From NCBI GenBank assembly GCA_035340715.1, contig DAOQTX010000072.1, positions 1 through 7,852 on the forward strand: a stretch of 7,852 bases of DNA, read 5' to 3'. Every line of letters starts with the position of its first letter. The stretch's first letter is position 1. The notes beneath the pieces are model-generated. The model did no database searches and was not told the DNA's origin. It worked only from the letters and a program-made list of their open reading frames with translations. Positions 1 through 6,973 of this stretch are shown here, in pieces. The DNA comes from DAOQTX01 sp035340715. Lineage in GTDB: Bacteria; Bacteroidota; Bacteroidia; AKYH767-A; OLB10. Made by a program: the position numbers and the translations under genes.

Positions 1-759
1 CCAGCAACCAACAAAGGCGTGTCCGCGAACAATTATCAGAATTGGGTTTAAGTCTACTGCTTCCAAACATGCGGCAAACAGTAAGCTGATATCAATGCAG
101 TTACCAAATTTTTCTGCTTGGATAGTGTTCAACAACCGTAACCTTTGACCAGTTTCCTCATAACCCGGTGGCAATGAACTATAAACTATATCCTCACTTT
201 GTATGGCAGAATAAATTGCCGACATGCTCTGCAGTACCCTTTCAGGGTCATTGCTTTGGTAACCTTCAAATGCAGTTTTTAGTCCTTGTTTCTCTAAAAT
301 CCCAACTGCTTTTCTTTTAATATGATAGATGTAAGGATGATTAGGAGTAATATATGCGGCAATCAATTCAGGTAAATTTTGAAACCCACCAAAATGCTCT
401 AATGGATGCACATTTATCGGAATTGATTCCTTGATAAAAGCCGTATTGTTTTCACTAACTTCAATTGTAATATTTGTCCTTTCGGTTTCAGAAAGTTTAT
501 TTAATAATTCACGATTTACTTTCAACTTATCTAATGGAATCTGTACTTGGCTTTTTGAAGGAACAAACGGAATACTAAACCCAAAAGGCTCAATGAAAGG
601 AAGATCACCTGTTATCTTAATATCTAATTGATTTGAATTATTTTCAGATGGGTTTTCAATACTTAATGCTTGAATCGGCTTAATGTCGTTCAGATAAAGT
701 GAAATATTTAAAAATGGCAGTGTCTGCTTATGTAATAACAGAGAAGAATGTTCGTGCAT
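1..759 (-). CDS. N-terminal part of a large DUF4011/DUF3320-type superfamily 1 helicase (partial, runs off left edge)
   Basis: I translated the minus strand from an ATG at 759 by hand; it stays open for 253 codons to base 1 with no stop, so this is the 5' part of a longer gene. Residues about 1-130 match no domain I recognise. Residues about 214-253 contain FGNCIDISLLFAACLE and then RGHAFVGCW. This resembles the transglutaminase-like segment that precedes the DUF4011 domain in very large SF1 helicases with AAA_11/AAA_12 and DUF3320 regions. Cys221 and His247 are the candidate catalytic pair; the Asp would lie beyond the edge. No helicase motif is inside the window, so the helicase identity rests on this N-terminal resemblance alone. 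The start lies 12 bases after the DUF2130 stop, in the same frame, with no clear Shine-Dalgarno sequence, which suggests co-transcription and perhaps coupled translation. Relatives occur in defence islands, some fused to Vsr-like nuclease domains (from memory). Confidence 0.72.
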   Translation of the reverse strand, partial: MHEHSSLLLHKQTLPFLNISLYLNDIKPIQALSIENPSENNSNQLDIKITGDLPFIEPFGFSIPFVPSKSQVQIPLDKLKVNRELLNKLSETERTNITIEVSENNTAFIKESIPINVHPLEHFGGFQNLPELIAAYITPNHPYIYHIKRKAVGILEKQGLKTAFEGYQSNDPERVLQSMSAIYSAIQSEDIVYSSLPPGYEETGQRLRLLNTIQAEKFGNCIDISLLFAACLEAVDLNPILIIVRGHAFVGCW

Positions 760-771
760 GAGTAAGTTATT

Positions 772-2037
772 CTATTTAAGTTCGTCAAACTTAGCTTTCA
801 TTGTGGGGTTGTTATGCGTAAGTCTTTTGATATTTAATTCTTCAGCTTTTTGATTTGCCAGGCGTAAATTGTTATCTGAAGAAAGCAATGCCTCTTTAGT
901 TTTTTGTAAGTGGTCAATGGTCTTATCAATTTCTTCAATTGCTGTTTTAAATTTTCTACTTGCCAAATCATAGTTTCTCGCAAATCCTTCCTTAAATTTC
1001 TCTATTTTCTCTTCAAATTTTGTAATGTCTATATTTTGATTTTTCACCAATTCCAACTCAGCTTTGTACTTAATCGAATTCATTGCTGAATTCCGGAGAA
1101 GTGTAATGATTGGAATGAAAAATTGAGGACGAACAACATACATTTTAGAGTATTTATGTGACACATCTACAATCCCTGTATTATAATACTCACTTTCTGA
1201 CTCTAAAAGCGAAACTAAGACAGCATACTCGCATTTCTTTTCAATTCGATCCTTATCCAACTCCCTAAGAAAGTCTTCATTTTTCTTTTTAGTTGCAGTT
1301 TCGTCTCCTTCATTTTTCATTTCAAACATAATGGAAATTATTTCATTTCCCGATTCGTCCATTTCTCTAAAGATAAAATCACCTTTGCTCCCTGATTTTG
1401 AATCGTTATCCTTTTCAAAATATGCCTTTTGAAAAGCAGTGGCTCGAAGTTTGTTAAACTCCGTCTCACAATGCTGCTCAAGTGTTTCACCAATCATTTT
1501 GGTTGATAGTTTCAACTTCATGTCTTTTCTTAAAGCAATTTCTTCGTCTTTATGTTTTATAATTGCATCCTTTTCTTTCAAGGCAGCTGTATATTTTTCA
1601 CTTAAAGATTTTTCAAGAAGTTCCTTTTCAGTGTCTTTAAGTTTAACAGTATGTACTAATTCATCCCTTTCCTTTTCAATCGTTTGAGTAGCTTGGGAAA
1701 CAGCAAGTTTTTTCTCAATTTCTAAATTATCAAGTTTAGCTTTAATTTGGAGTAATTCTGATTCCTTTTGATTTAGCTTTTCGGAAAGTTCTGCTTCTTT
1801 TTGTGCTTTGAATACGGTTAATTCTTTGTCCTTCTTTGCAAGATCTTCCTGTAAAGAATTTCTAAGATTGGCTTCTGCTAGTTTTACTGCACTCTCCTTT
1901 TCTCTTTCTGCAAGAGCTAGACGACTTGATAATTCTTCTTCAAATTGATGGTCCCGCACTTGTTTGAGTATCTCAGCAAAACCTGCTTCATCAACTTTAA
2001 AGGCTTTCTTACAATGAGGGCAAATTATTTCATTCAT
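772..2037 (-). CDS. DUF2130 family protein: zinc-ribbon start, long coiled coil, nuclease-like core
   Basis: 421 residues, cytosolic, with no signal peptide or membrane segment. The N-terminus carries a single CPHC motif (Cys6, Cys9), half of a zinc ribbon. Residues about 25-175 are rich in E, K, Q and L and should form a long coiled coil. The core, about 180-320, matches DUF2130: GETLE at 183-187, then KGDFIF with Asp220, then FEMKNE with Glu239 and Lys241. The order E, D, E-x-K resembles a PD-(D/E)XK nuclease fold, so DNA cleavage is plausible but inferred. Residues about 325-405 are a second helical or coiled stretch. The overall plan recalls RmuC-type coiled-coil nucleases, though this is a different family. 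The ATG at 2037 lies 11 bases after the channel stop; the spacer is TTTCCTTTTAT, which has no Shine-Dalgarno match. The TAG stop is followed 12 bases later by the helicase gene. Family assignment is firm; biochemical activity is not. Confidence 0.85.
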   Translation of the reverse strand: MNEIICPHCKKAFKVDEAGFAEILKQVRDHQFEEELSSRLALAEREKESAVKLAEANLRNSLQEDLAKKDKELTVFKAQKEAELSEKLNQKESELLQIKAKLDNLEIEKKLAVSQATQTIEKERDELVHTVKLKDTEKELLEKSLSEKYTAALKEKDAIIKHKDEEIALRKDMKLKLSTKMIGETLEQHCETEFNKLRATAFQKAYFEKDNDSKSGSKGDFIFREMDESGNEIISIMFEMKNEGDETATKKKNEDFLRELDKDRIEKKCEYAVLVSLLESESEYYNTGIVDVSHKYSKMYVVRPQFFIPIITLLRNSAMNSIKYKAELELVKNQNIDITKFEEKIEKFKEGFARNYDLASRKFKTAIEEIDKTIDHLQKTKEALLSSDNNLRLANQKAEELNIKRLTHNNPTMKAKFDELK

Positions 2038-2048
2038 ATAAAAGGAAA

Positions 2049-2867
2049 TTAATTGTTGTCATTTAATACCTTACCACAATGTGGGCAAACATTTTTATGC
2101 TTTTTCAATTTTTGAAATTCTGCAGAAAATCCTGATGCTAAAATTCCGGCAGGGAGGGCAAACATTCCAATACCTAAAATTGAAATACAAGAAGTCAAAA
2201 CTCTTCCAAGTCCGGTAATTGGAATAACGTCACCATAACCAACAGTTGTAAGGGTTGTTACACTCCACCACATGGTTTCCGGTATGCTTGAGAATTTAAT
2301 CGGCTGTGCATCGTGTTCTACGAAATACATAAAGCTCGATGCCACTACAATTAAAGTAATTGTGATTATTAAACATAAAACAAGCTCCTCTTTCTTTTCC
2401 TTTAAAACATTTGATACAACTTTGGTAGCATTAAGATACCTGCCAAGTTTAAAAACTCTTAGAAATCGTAACAGGCGAAAAATTCTAACAAAACGAAAAT
2501 CATATATCTTGGTAAAAGGCATAAAGAAAGGAGCTATTGCAATCAAGTCAATGAGCGAACCGATTGACATAATATATTTGACCCTACCGACAATAGGGTG
2601 CTTATAATTTTCAAGGAAAGTGCAAGTCCAAACTCTTAAAGCATATTCAAGTGTAAAAACTCCAACCGAGAAAACCTCAAATTGTCTGAATATTAATCCA
2701 TATTCAATAAACAAGCTGTCTACTGTTTCAAGCATAACAGCCAATACATTAAGCACGATTAAAGTGACAATAAAACTGTCGATAAACTTATCCCAAAGAC
2801 TTCCTCCTTCTGCTGGATCGAGTAAAATAAAAATCCGCTTTTTTATGGTCGAATACATAGTTGCCAT
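2049..2867 (-). CDS. Six-transmembrane voltage-gated-type potassium channel
   Basis: 272 residues, inner membrane. It should conduct K+ as a tetramer. Visible segments are S1 about 28-48, S2 about 61-81, S3 about 96-117, S4 about 125-143, S5 about 159-183, a pore helix about 194-206 and S6 about 221-248. The filter TTVGYGD at 207-213 is the K+ signature. S4 has a basic residue at every third position (R125, R128, R131, R134, R137, K140, R143), the classic voltage sensor. After S6 there is only a short basic tail with CPHCGK (Cys261, Cys264), and no RCK or cyclic-nucleotide domain. The length is normal for small bacterial Kv-type channels. The ATG at 2867 gives MATMYS; the ATG three codons later would also work. 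It is the first gene of a tight three-gene run, 11 bases before the DUF2130 gene. Channel identity is very secure. Its physiological or defence role is inferred only from its neighbours. Confidence 0.95.
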   Translation of the reverse strand: MATMYSTIKKRIFILLDPAEGGSLWDKFIDSFIVTLIVLNVLAVMLETVDSLFIEYGLIFRQFEVFSVGVFTLEYALRVWTCTFLENYKHPIVGRVKYIMSIGSLIDLIAIAPFFMPFTKIYDFRFVRIFRLLRFLRVFKLGRYLNATKVVSNVLKEKKEELVLCLIITITLIVVASSFMYFVEHDAQPIKFSSIPETMWWSVTTLTTVGYGDVIPITGLGRVLTSCISILGIGMFALPAGILASGFSAEFQKLKKHKNVCPHCGKVLNDNN

Positions 2868-3053
2868 TTGTCTTTAAATGTAATAAAACAAGTGATTGTC
2901 AGTCCGCTTTTACTTGTCTGATGTTCAGGTTCTGATTTTTCTGATTAATATGTGTCTTATTTGTTTGTATTGTTGCTAACTATGTGGATCGAAAATTGTT
3001 TTCAATCACAAGAAAGCGACAATTTCCAGTATCTTTATTGTCTTCCAACCTAA

Positions 3054-3080
3054 TACTTTGATGTAAGTACGTACTTTGAT
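3054..3080. repeat. 12-base perfect palindrome inside a 9-base direct repeat
   Basis: AAGTACGTACTT at 3065-3076 is a perfect palindrome. It overlaps the second copy of a direct repeat, TACTTTGAT, at 3054-3062 and 3072-3080, with an 18-base period. It could be a binding site for a dimeric regulator of the channel operon, which starts about 190 bases further along the minus strand. It could also be chance or the trace of a small duplication. Nothing identifies the binding protein. Confidence 0.35.
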
Positions 3081-3081
3081 T

Positions 3082-3136
3082 TCAGGAATGAGCCGCCACA
3101 TTTTGGGATGTGCTTTTATGTGCACATGCTTCCTGA
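3082..3136 (-). repeat. Nested inverted repeats downstream of the carbamoyltransferase; possible terminator or 3' end structure
   Basis: A perfect 7-base inverted repeat, TCAGGAA (3082-3088) and TTCCTGA (3130-3136), encloses smaller ones. CACAT (3097-3101) pairs with ATGTG (3108-3112). Alternatively ATGTGC (3108-3113) pairs with GCACAT (3122-3127). ATGTGCACAT (3118-3127) is itself a perfect palindrome. The inner hairpins exclude one another. The element begins 11 bases after the carbamoyltransferase stop, where a terminator would be expected, but no strong U-run follows on the minus strand, so Rho-independent termination is uncertain. Confidence 0.4.
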
Positions 3137-3146
3137 TTTGAAAGTG

Positions 3147-4769
3147 TTATTTTTGTTTTTGATCATGCAGGTGATTTTCCTTTTCTTTAAATATCTGATA
3201 ATTTTTTGATGATTTCAAGATATAACCTCGTCCTTCAACAATAAATCCATCTAAATGGTGCTTAATAACAAATGATGAAAGATCATTGATTTGATTTATA
3301 AAACCTCTCCTATTGAAATTCAAAGAGGTATTACATAAGACACCATAACCAGTACGCTTTTTAAAGGCAATTAGCAAGTTGGTTAGATTTCTGTTGGTGT
3401 TAAATGATACTGTTTGTAAGCGAGCAGTTTTGTTTACATGAGTAACTGCTGCCAATGAGTCAGTTTGCGCGATGTAAGTATACAACATATGTGGACTAGG
3501 ATGTTTACAGTCAAACCATTTCGCTGCATCTTCCTCTAAACAAACTGGAGCAATTGGACGGAACTCTTCTCTCTGTTTAATCCTATTTAACCTTTTTCTG
3601 GTATCATCGCTAAATGGCGCTGCAAGAATTGATCTATTACCTAGTGCCCTTGGACCGATTTCATATTTGCCATTAACCCAGGCTAATATTAGATTATTGG
3701 CCAACATGTCGGCAAATATTTCAATGTCGTTATAAATATCGTACGGTGTCTGATCAAAGGAAGAGCTAGAATCAAAACTAAGCCCTGAATAAACATCCCA
3801 GCTTAGTTTTGGATTTCCAGTATAGTGAAACTGCGCATCAATTCCGGTTCCGATTGCAGAGCCTGAATCATTAGCGACAGGAGTTACAAAGACTTCTGAG
3901 AAAATACCACTCTCTCTCCATTTACTATTCCAGTCGCAATTCAATCCACAGCCACCTCCAATAATAAGTGGCATTCCTTTCTTCATATTAATTTTCGCAA
4001 ACTTATAAAAGATATCAAAAATCTTATCACTAAAGATACCTGCGAAGTTGCGAAACTCGGGGTCATCTATACCAACGTTATAATACCGTGATTTCTCGAG
4101 GTCATTATATAAACTCAGTTGAACATGAGGTGATCCCAGTAGAAAATCCATAAGGTCTTTATCCTCCAATGAAGGGGCCCTATGATTTGAGAAGGACGCT
4201 AAAGCCATAAGTTTTCCTGCATCTGAAAAACGAGAAAAGGGAGCGTTCTTTGGAAAAGTAGGATCGGCTAGACCATAGATAGCAGTATACCGATTCCCTG
4301 GCTCATTTAGAACATTCGCCAAAAGGGCTATGTTAAGTTCGGAATCAATTTCATAAAAAGCCCCGATCGCCCCTTCCCATATTAAAGCATAACACGGAGT
4401 GCCCTTAGGCAAATTTGACATTCCAAAAGCGCTAAGCAAATGAGATCGCTCGTGGGATGAAGAGAAATATTGAATTGATTTTCCTAAAAATTTCTGGACC
4501 CCTGTGAAAATATCACTTTTATCTATTCCACGATATCCAACATAAGGATGTGAACCTAATAGGTTGTTTTCTCGAGGCCACCAACCACCATTGCAAATGA
4601 TGTCCGGCATTTCGTCAAGTTCACCGAGAACACTAATTACATCATGACTGGAAACAGGTGAGTACCTATAGTTAGAATTTTTCTCTGCCTCAATTGAAAA
4701 CTTCAATTGACCATCTTTCAGGTAGGCTAAGGCACCGTCATGTCCTGGATTAAGAGAAAGTATTTTCAT
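3147..4769 (-). CDS. NodU/CmcH/TobZ-family O-carbamoyltransferase
   Basis: Transfers a carbamoyl group from carbamoyl phosphate, through a carbamoyl-adenylate, to a hydroxyl of a sugar or other acceptor; cytosolic. I prefer the ATG at 4769, giving MKILSLNPGHDGA (540 residues), because family members begin with this strand and GHD motif. The frame is open to an ATG at 4799 (550 residues). Numbered from 4769, GHD is at 9-11 and an HERSH metal-site motif (HxxxH) at 106-110. SDAGK at 182-186, GGGCGLNCDW at 271-280 and ANDSGS around 299-304 complete the Kae1-like domain. The C-terminal domain carries IGPRALGNRS at 371-380, FRPIAP at 403-408 and CNTSLN at 479-484, all signature motifs, so the enzyme looks intact. 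It overlaps the upstream gene by 20 bases, which suggests translational coupling. The acceptor is probably the glycan made or trimmed by the two upstream gene products. Relatives also modify antibiotics and phage nucleotides, so acceptor identity is open. Confidence 0.9.
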   Translation of the reverse strand: MKILSLNPGHDGALAYLKDGQLKFSIEAEKNSNYRYSPVSSHDVISVLGELDEMPDIICNGGWWPRENNLLGSHPYVGYRGIDKSDIFTGVQKFLGKSIQYFSSSHERSHLLSAFGMSNLPKGTPCYALIWEGAIGAFYEIDSELNIALLANVLNEPGNRYTAIYGLADPTFPKNAPFSRFSDAGKLMALASFSNHRAPSLEDKDLMDFLLGSPHVQLSLYNDLEKSRYYNVGIDDPEFRNFAGIFSDKIFDIFYKFAKINMKKGMPLIIGGGCGLNCDWNSKWRESGIFSEVFVTPVANDSGSAIGTGIDAQFHYTGNPKLSWDVYSGLSFDSSSSFDQTPYDIYNDIEIFADMLANNLILAWVNGKYEIGPRALGNRSILAAPFSDDTRKRLNRIKQREEFRPIAPVCLEEDAAKWFDCKHPSPHMLYTYIAQTDSLAAVTHVNKTARLQTVSFNTNRNLTNLLIAFKKRTGYGVLCNTSLNFNRRGFINQINDLSSFVIKHHLDGFIVEGRGYILKSSKNYQIFKEKENHLHDQKQK

Positions 4770-6945
4770 AGATATGGTTAGTATGGGGTTGATATGCATT
4801 CAGCGCTATCGACTGTATGAAAGTTCTCGCGGGCAACCGATGACTTGCCAATCGTCCGGCCAGTTCTTTGGAACGAGTTGGCCATATGTTTATATGGAAG
4901 GACATTGGAAGATGTGGTATAGGAGTAGGATCCCAGACAACCCGGCTATGAACCAATCGATTATCTACGAACCAACGTATCTCATTTGGTCTCCATTCAA
5001 TTGTGTACAAATGGTATGATTCTGATGCGTCAAAACCGAGGTCTATATAACTTGCTGCTCCTCTATAACCATAATCATACTTGGCCCCCTCACTGCCGGG
5101 GTTATAAAATACATTAACTAATAGACGATCTGGTCGATTCCCAGTAATTTCAATATCAATTTCCTGTCTTGGTGAATCACGATGGAGGAAAATACCAGAA
5201 ACCACACCAGGTGTCTTTGATACTTTAATTATAGCCTCAAATTTACCATATAGGTATTGAACAGAACTAGTTAATGCAGCAGCACTATATTTTCTAACAC
5301 CCAACGATTCACTTTTAACTGTTAGAACAGCTCCGTTCTCAGCATGAAGTTCAATGTTTGATGGACGAAATAAAGCCATATTATCCGTGAAGGTATCATC
5401 ACGCATGAACCAGCGTGTTTTGTCAAGTAATTTCAAGTTGTCTTTGAAAGAAATACGGTCTTTTTCAATCGATGATGCACATTTCTCAGAGATAGTGCGA
5501 ACACCTTTCCACCAACTATTTTGTTCAACAACCCACGGAGACTCATCCCGTTTTGCAGGCACACATCTTGGAACAGGTTCTTGTTCTAAATTATTAGTAG
5601 AGAGTTCCCGTTGTCCTTCATCAGCTAATTCAGGAAATGAACAGGGTGGTGGTGCACATCTTAGATGTTCACAAACAACTTGCCATTTGTTGGCTGTATC
5701 TAAATGGAGAAAGGTTACATCCATATCCTTTAAAGCTTCAATAATTCTTAAGTCTATATTGTCTATGATTTTAGGCTTTCCTTTTGTTATGATGAACTTT
5801 GCCCTTGGGAATCGCTCTATGATAGTAGGAATTTTTTCAATTAACGATCCAATGTTTACATATGCATCAAAAATTTTATCAGTACTTCCTTCCAGGAGCA
5901 TCTTTAGTTCCATGTCTGGAAGTGTTTTGAGGTCACTACAGCATCTGTACCCAAGCATTGAGAGTGCCATTGCAAGTGATGTAAGTCCAGAACTATCTGT
6001 TCCAAATGCAAACACTGGTCGTTCATTTGGACGAACGTGAAACATTGCAGCACCCTCACTATTGATAGCTCCAATTTTTGTGAGGGTAGGAAGTATTGAA
6101 TATGAATTTGTTGAGCCAGTATCACTTCGTTGGGAAATTATTGATTTCCGGATGGCAATTACATCAAGTGACTTGAATTGGTGATTTATCCAAAGATCCA
6201 CTGGTCCTCTACAGGGTAACAACTGAATTAATCTCTTGGCACCCTCTATTGAAATAACGTAACCGGAGAGATACCAAAGACCACGCTCGGGGCGAAACAA
6301 ATTTTTTGAAATGAAGATTTTCGGTGCACCGTGTTTTACCTCATTAAAAGACAAATACAGAATATCAAAATTGCTTGCCTTATTGAATGCGATTTTAATC
6401 TCTGACCATGTTTGATCTAAATTTTTGGCAAACCTAGGTTGAAACCAAACATCGTCTTCAAGAACAAGGACATATTCGTAGTTATTTTCTATTACTTGTT
6501 TCCAAACCTCAATATGCGAACGAGCTACTGCAACCTCCTGTCTACTCATACGTATCGGAGAATCGAGTTCAACCTTTGTGGGTAATGTTAAAGGTTGGGG
6601 TTCAACGAAAAGTTGATCTCCAAGTGTATACACTGGGTCGACATCATCGTCTTTTATCGGGTCTTTCAAAAAGTGTATCGCATCGATTGCAGGGAATCTC
6701 TCAGTTAAATTCCAAAGTTCAGCACCAGAGCAATCCATTACATGCCTTAGCTCTTGCTCCATATTAACAAGACGATCTTTTTGACGATCTAGATTGATAA
6801 CATAGATATGTTCAATTTTTGGTTTTTCTTTTGTGCTAAAAGCCCCGAATGAAGATGACTTTTTCTTCTGTAGTAATCTCCGATATTTAAACATAATTCG
6901 AAATATGAATTGCGAGAGTTCAGAGATTGGAGATGTTAGATTCAC
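4750..6945 (-). CDS. Three-domain fusion: GT25 glycosyltransferase, sulfotransferase-like domain, GH16 glycanase
   Basis: 731 residues from a GTG at 6945; an in-frame TAA lies just upstream at 6960-6958, and an ATG at 6894 (residue 18) is the alternative start. An AAGG sits about 15 bases before the GTG. Residues about 44-290 are GT25 (LPS-type glycosyltransferase): INLDRQKDR at 50-58, ARSHIEVW at 141-148, VLEDDV at 161-166 and PVDLW at 248-252. Residues about 309-440 resemble the Sulfotransfer_4 fold, with FGTDSSGLTSLAMAL at 314-328, KFIITKGK at 383-390 and a WQVVCEHL...FPEL end. Residues about 470-718 are GH16, with EIDIE at 595-599 giving nucleophile Glu595, Asp597 and acid/base Glu599. 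Aromatic residues typical of a glycan cleft are present. There is no signal peptide, so the GH16 domain is predicted to be cytosolic, unusual for a family that is mostly secreted. Bases 4801-5100 (GH16 end) count 46 percent G+C against 38 percent for 6121-6420 (GT25). Domain calls are firm; the combined function is unknown. Confidence 0.88.
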   Translation of the reverse strand: MNLTSPISELSQFIFRIMFKYRRLLQKKKSSSFGAFSTKEKPKIEHIYVINLDRQKDRLVNMEQELRHVMDCSGAELWNLTERFPAIDAIHFLKDPIKDDDVDPVYTLGDQLFVEPQPLTLPTKVELDSPIRMSRQEVAVARSHIEVWKQVIENNYEYVLVLEDDVWFQPRFAKNLDQTWSEIKIAFNKASNFDILYLSFNEVKHGAPKIFISKNLFRPERGLWYLSGYVISIEGAKRLIQLLPCRGPVDLWINHQFKSLDVIAIRKSIISQRSDTGSTNSYSILPTLTKIGAINSEGAAMFHVRPNERPVFAFGTDSSGLTSLAMALSMLGYRCCSDLKTLPDMELKMLLEGSTDKIFDAYVNIGSLIEKIPTIIERFPRAKFIITKGKPKIIDNIDLRIIEALKDMDVTFLHLDTANKWQVVCEHLRCAPPPCSFPELADEGQRELSTNNLEQEPVPRCVPAKRDESPWVVEQNSWWKGVRTISEKCASSIEKDRISFKDNLKLLDKTRWFMRDDTFTDNMALFRPSNIELHAENGAVLTVKSESLGVRKYSAAALTSSVQYLYGKFEAIIKVSKTPGVVSGIFLHRDSPRQEIDIEITGNRPDRLLVNVFYNPGSEGAKYDYGYRGAASYIDLGFDASESYHLYTIEWRPNEIRWFVDNRLVHSRVVWDPTPIPHLPMSFHINIWPTRSKELAGRLASHRLPARTFIQSIALNAYQPHTNHIYENTFS

Positions 6946-6973
6946 AAATATTATTGATTACCTTATGGGTTTA

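Larger units (their letters stand above)
2868..3146. other. 279-base intergenic region with probable promoter and 3' structures
   Basis: This gap lies between the carbamoyltransferase stop and the channel start, both on the minus strand, so it probably holds the end of one unit and the promoter of the next. On the minus strand a TTGAAA at about 3004-2999 is followed by AT-rich sequence, but no convincing -10 box lies at the proper distance. A TACATTTA just before the channel start resembles the Bacteroidota -7 consensus TANNTTTG but sits too close to the ATG to trust. Other structure includes an inverted repeat ACAAGT/ACTTGT (2888-2893 and 2912-2917) about 20-50 bases before the channel ATG, three TCTGAT copies (2917, 2931, 2940), and AAATTGT/ACAATTT (2993-2999 and 3019-3025). 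A 31-codon minus-strand ORF (3101-3006) is noted separately. No tRNA or known riboswitch is recognisable. Confidence 0.5.

Noticed and set aside
431..631. A 66-codon plus-strand open frame
   Set aside because: It is antisense to the helicase N-terminal frame, which continues unbroken to the window edge; no domain or ribosome binding site supports it.
2272..2877. Two plus-strand open frames of 111 and 85 codons
   Set aside because: Both are antisense to the potassium channel, whose frame has clear S4 and filter motifs; low-complexity Ser/Thr/Lys-rich translations indicate shadows.
2868..3146. Integron attC site or insertion-sequence end
   Set aside because: No RYYYAAC/GTTRRRY pair in proper arrangement, no flanking target duplication and no integrase or transposase nearby.
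4770..4799. Ten extra N-terminal codons on the carbamoyltransferase (ATG at 4799)
   Set aside because: Family members begin directly with the MKIL...GHD strand; the extra residues match nothing and lie deeper in the upstream gene. It remains possible, so the choice is stated in the entry.
5354..6040. A 228-codon open frame on the plus strand
   Set aside because: It lies wholly antisense to the GT25/GH16 fusion gene, has no recognisable domain, and its protein looks like a reverse-frame shadow (rich in Ser, Arg and Leu without motifs).
5904..6125. A 73-codon minus-strand frame inside the fusion gene
   Set aside because: It is an alternative frame of the same strand within a domain-supported coding region, with no motif of its own.
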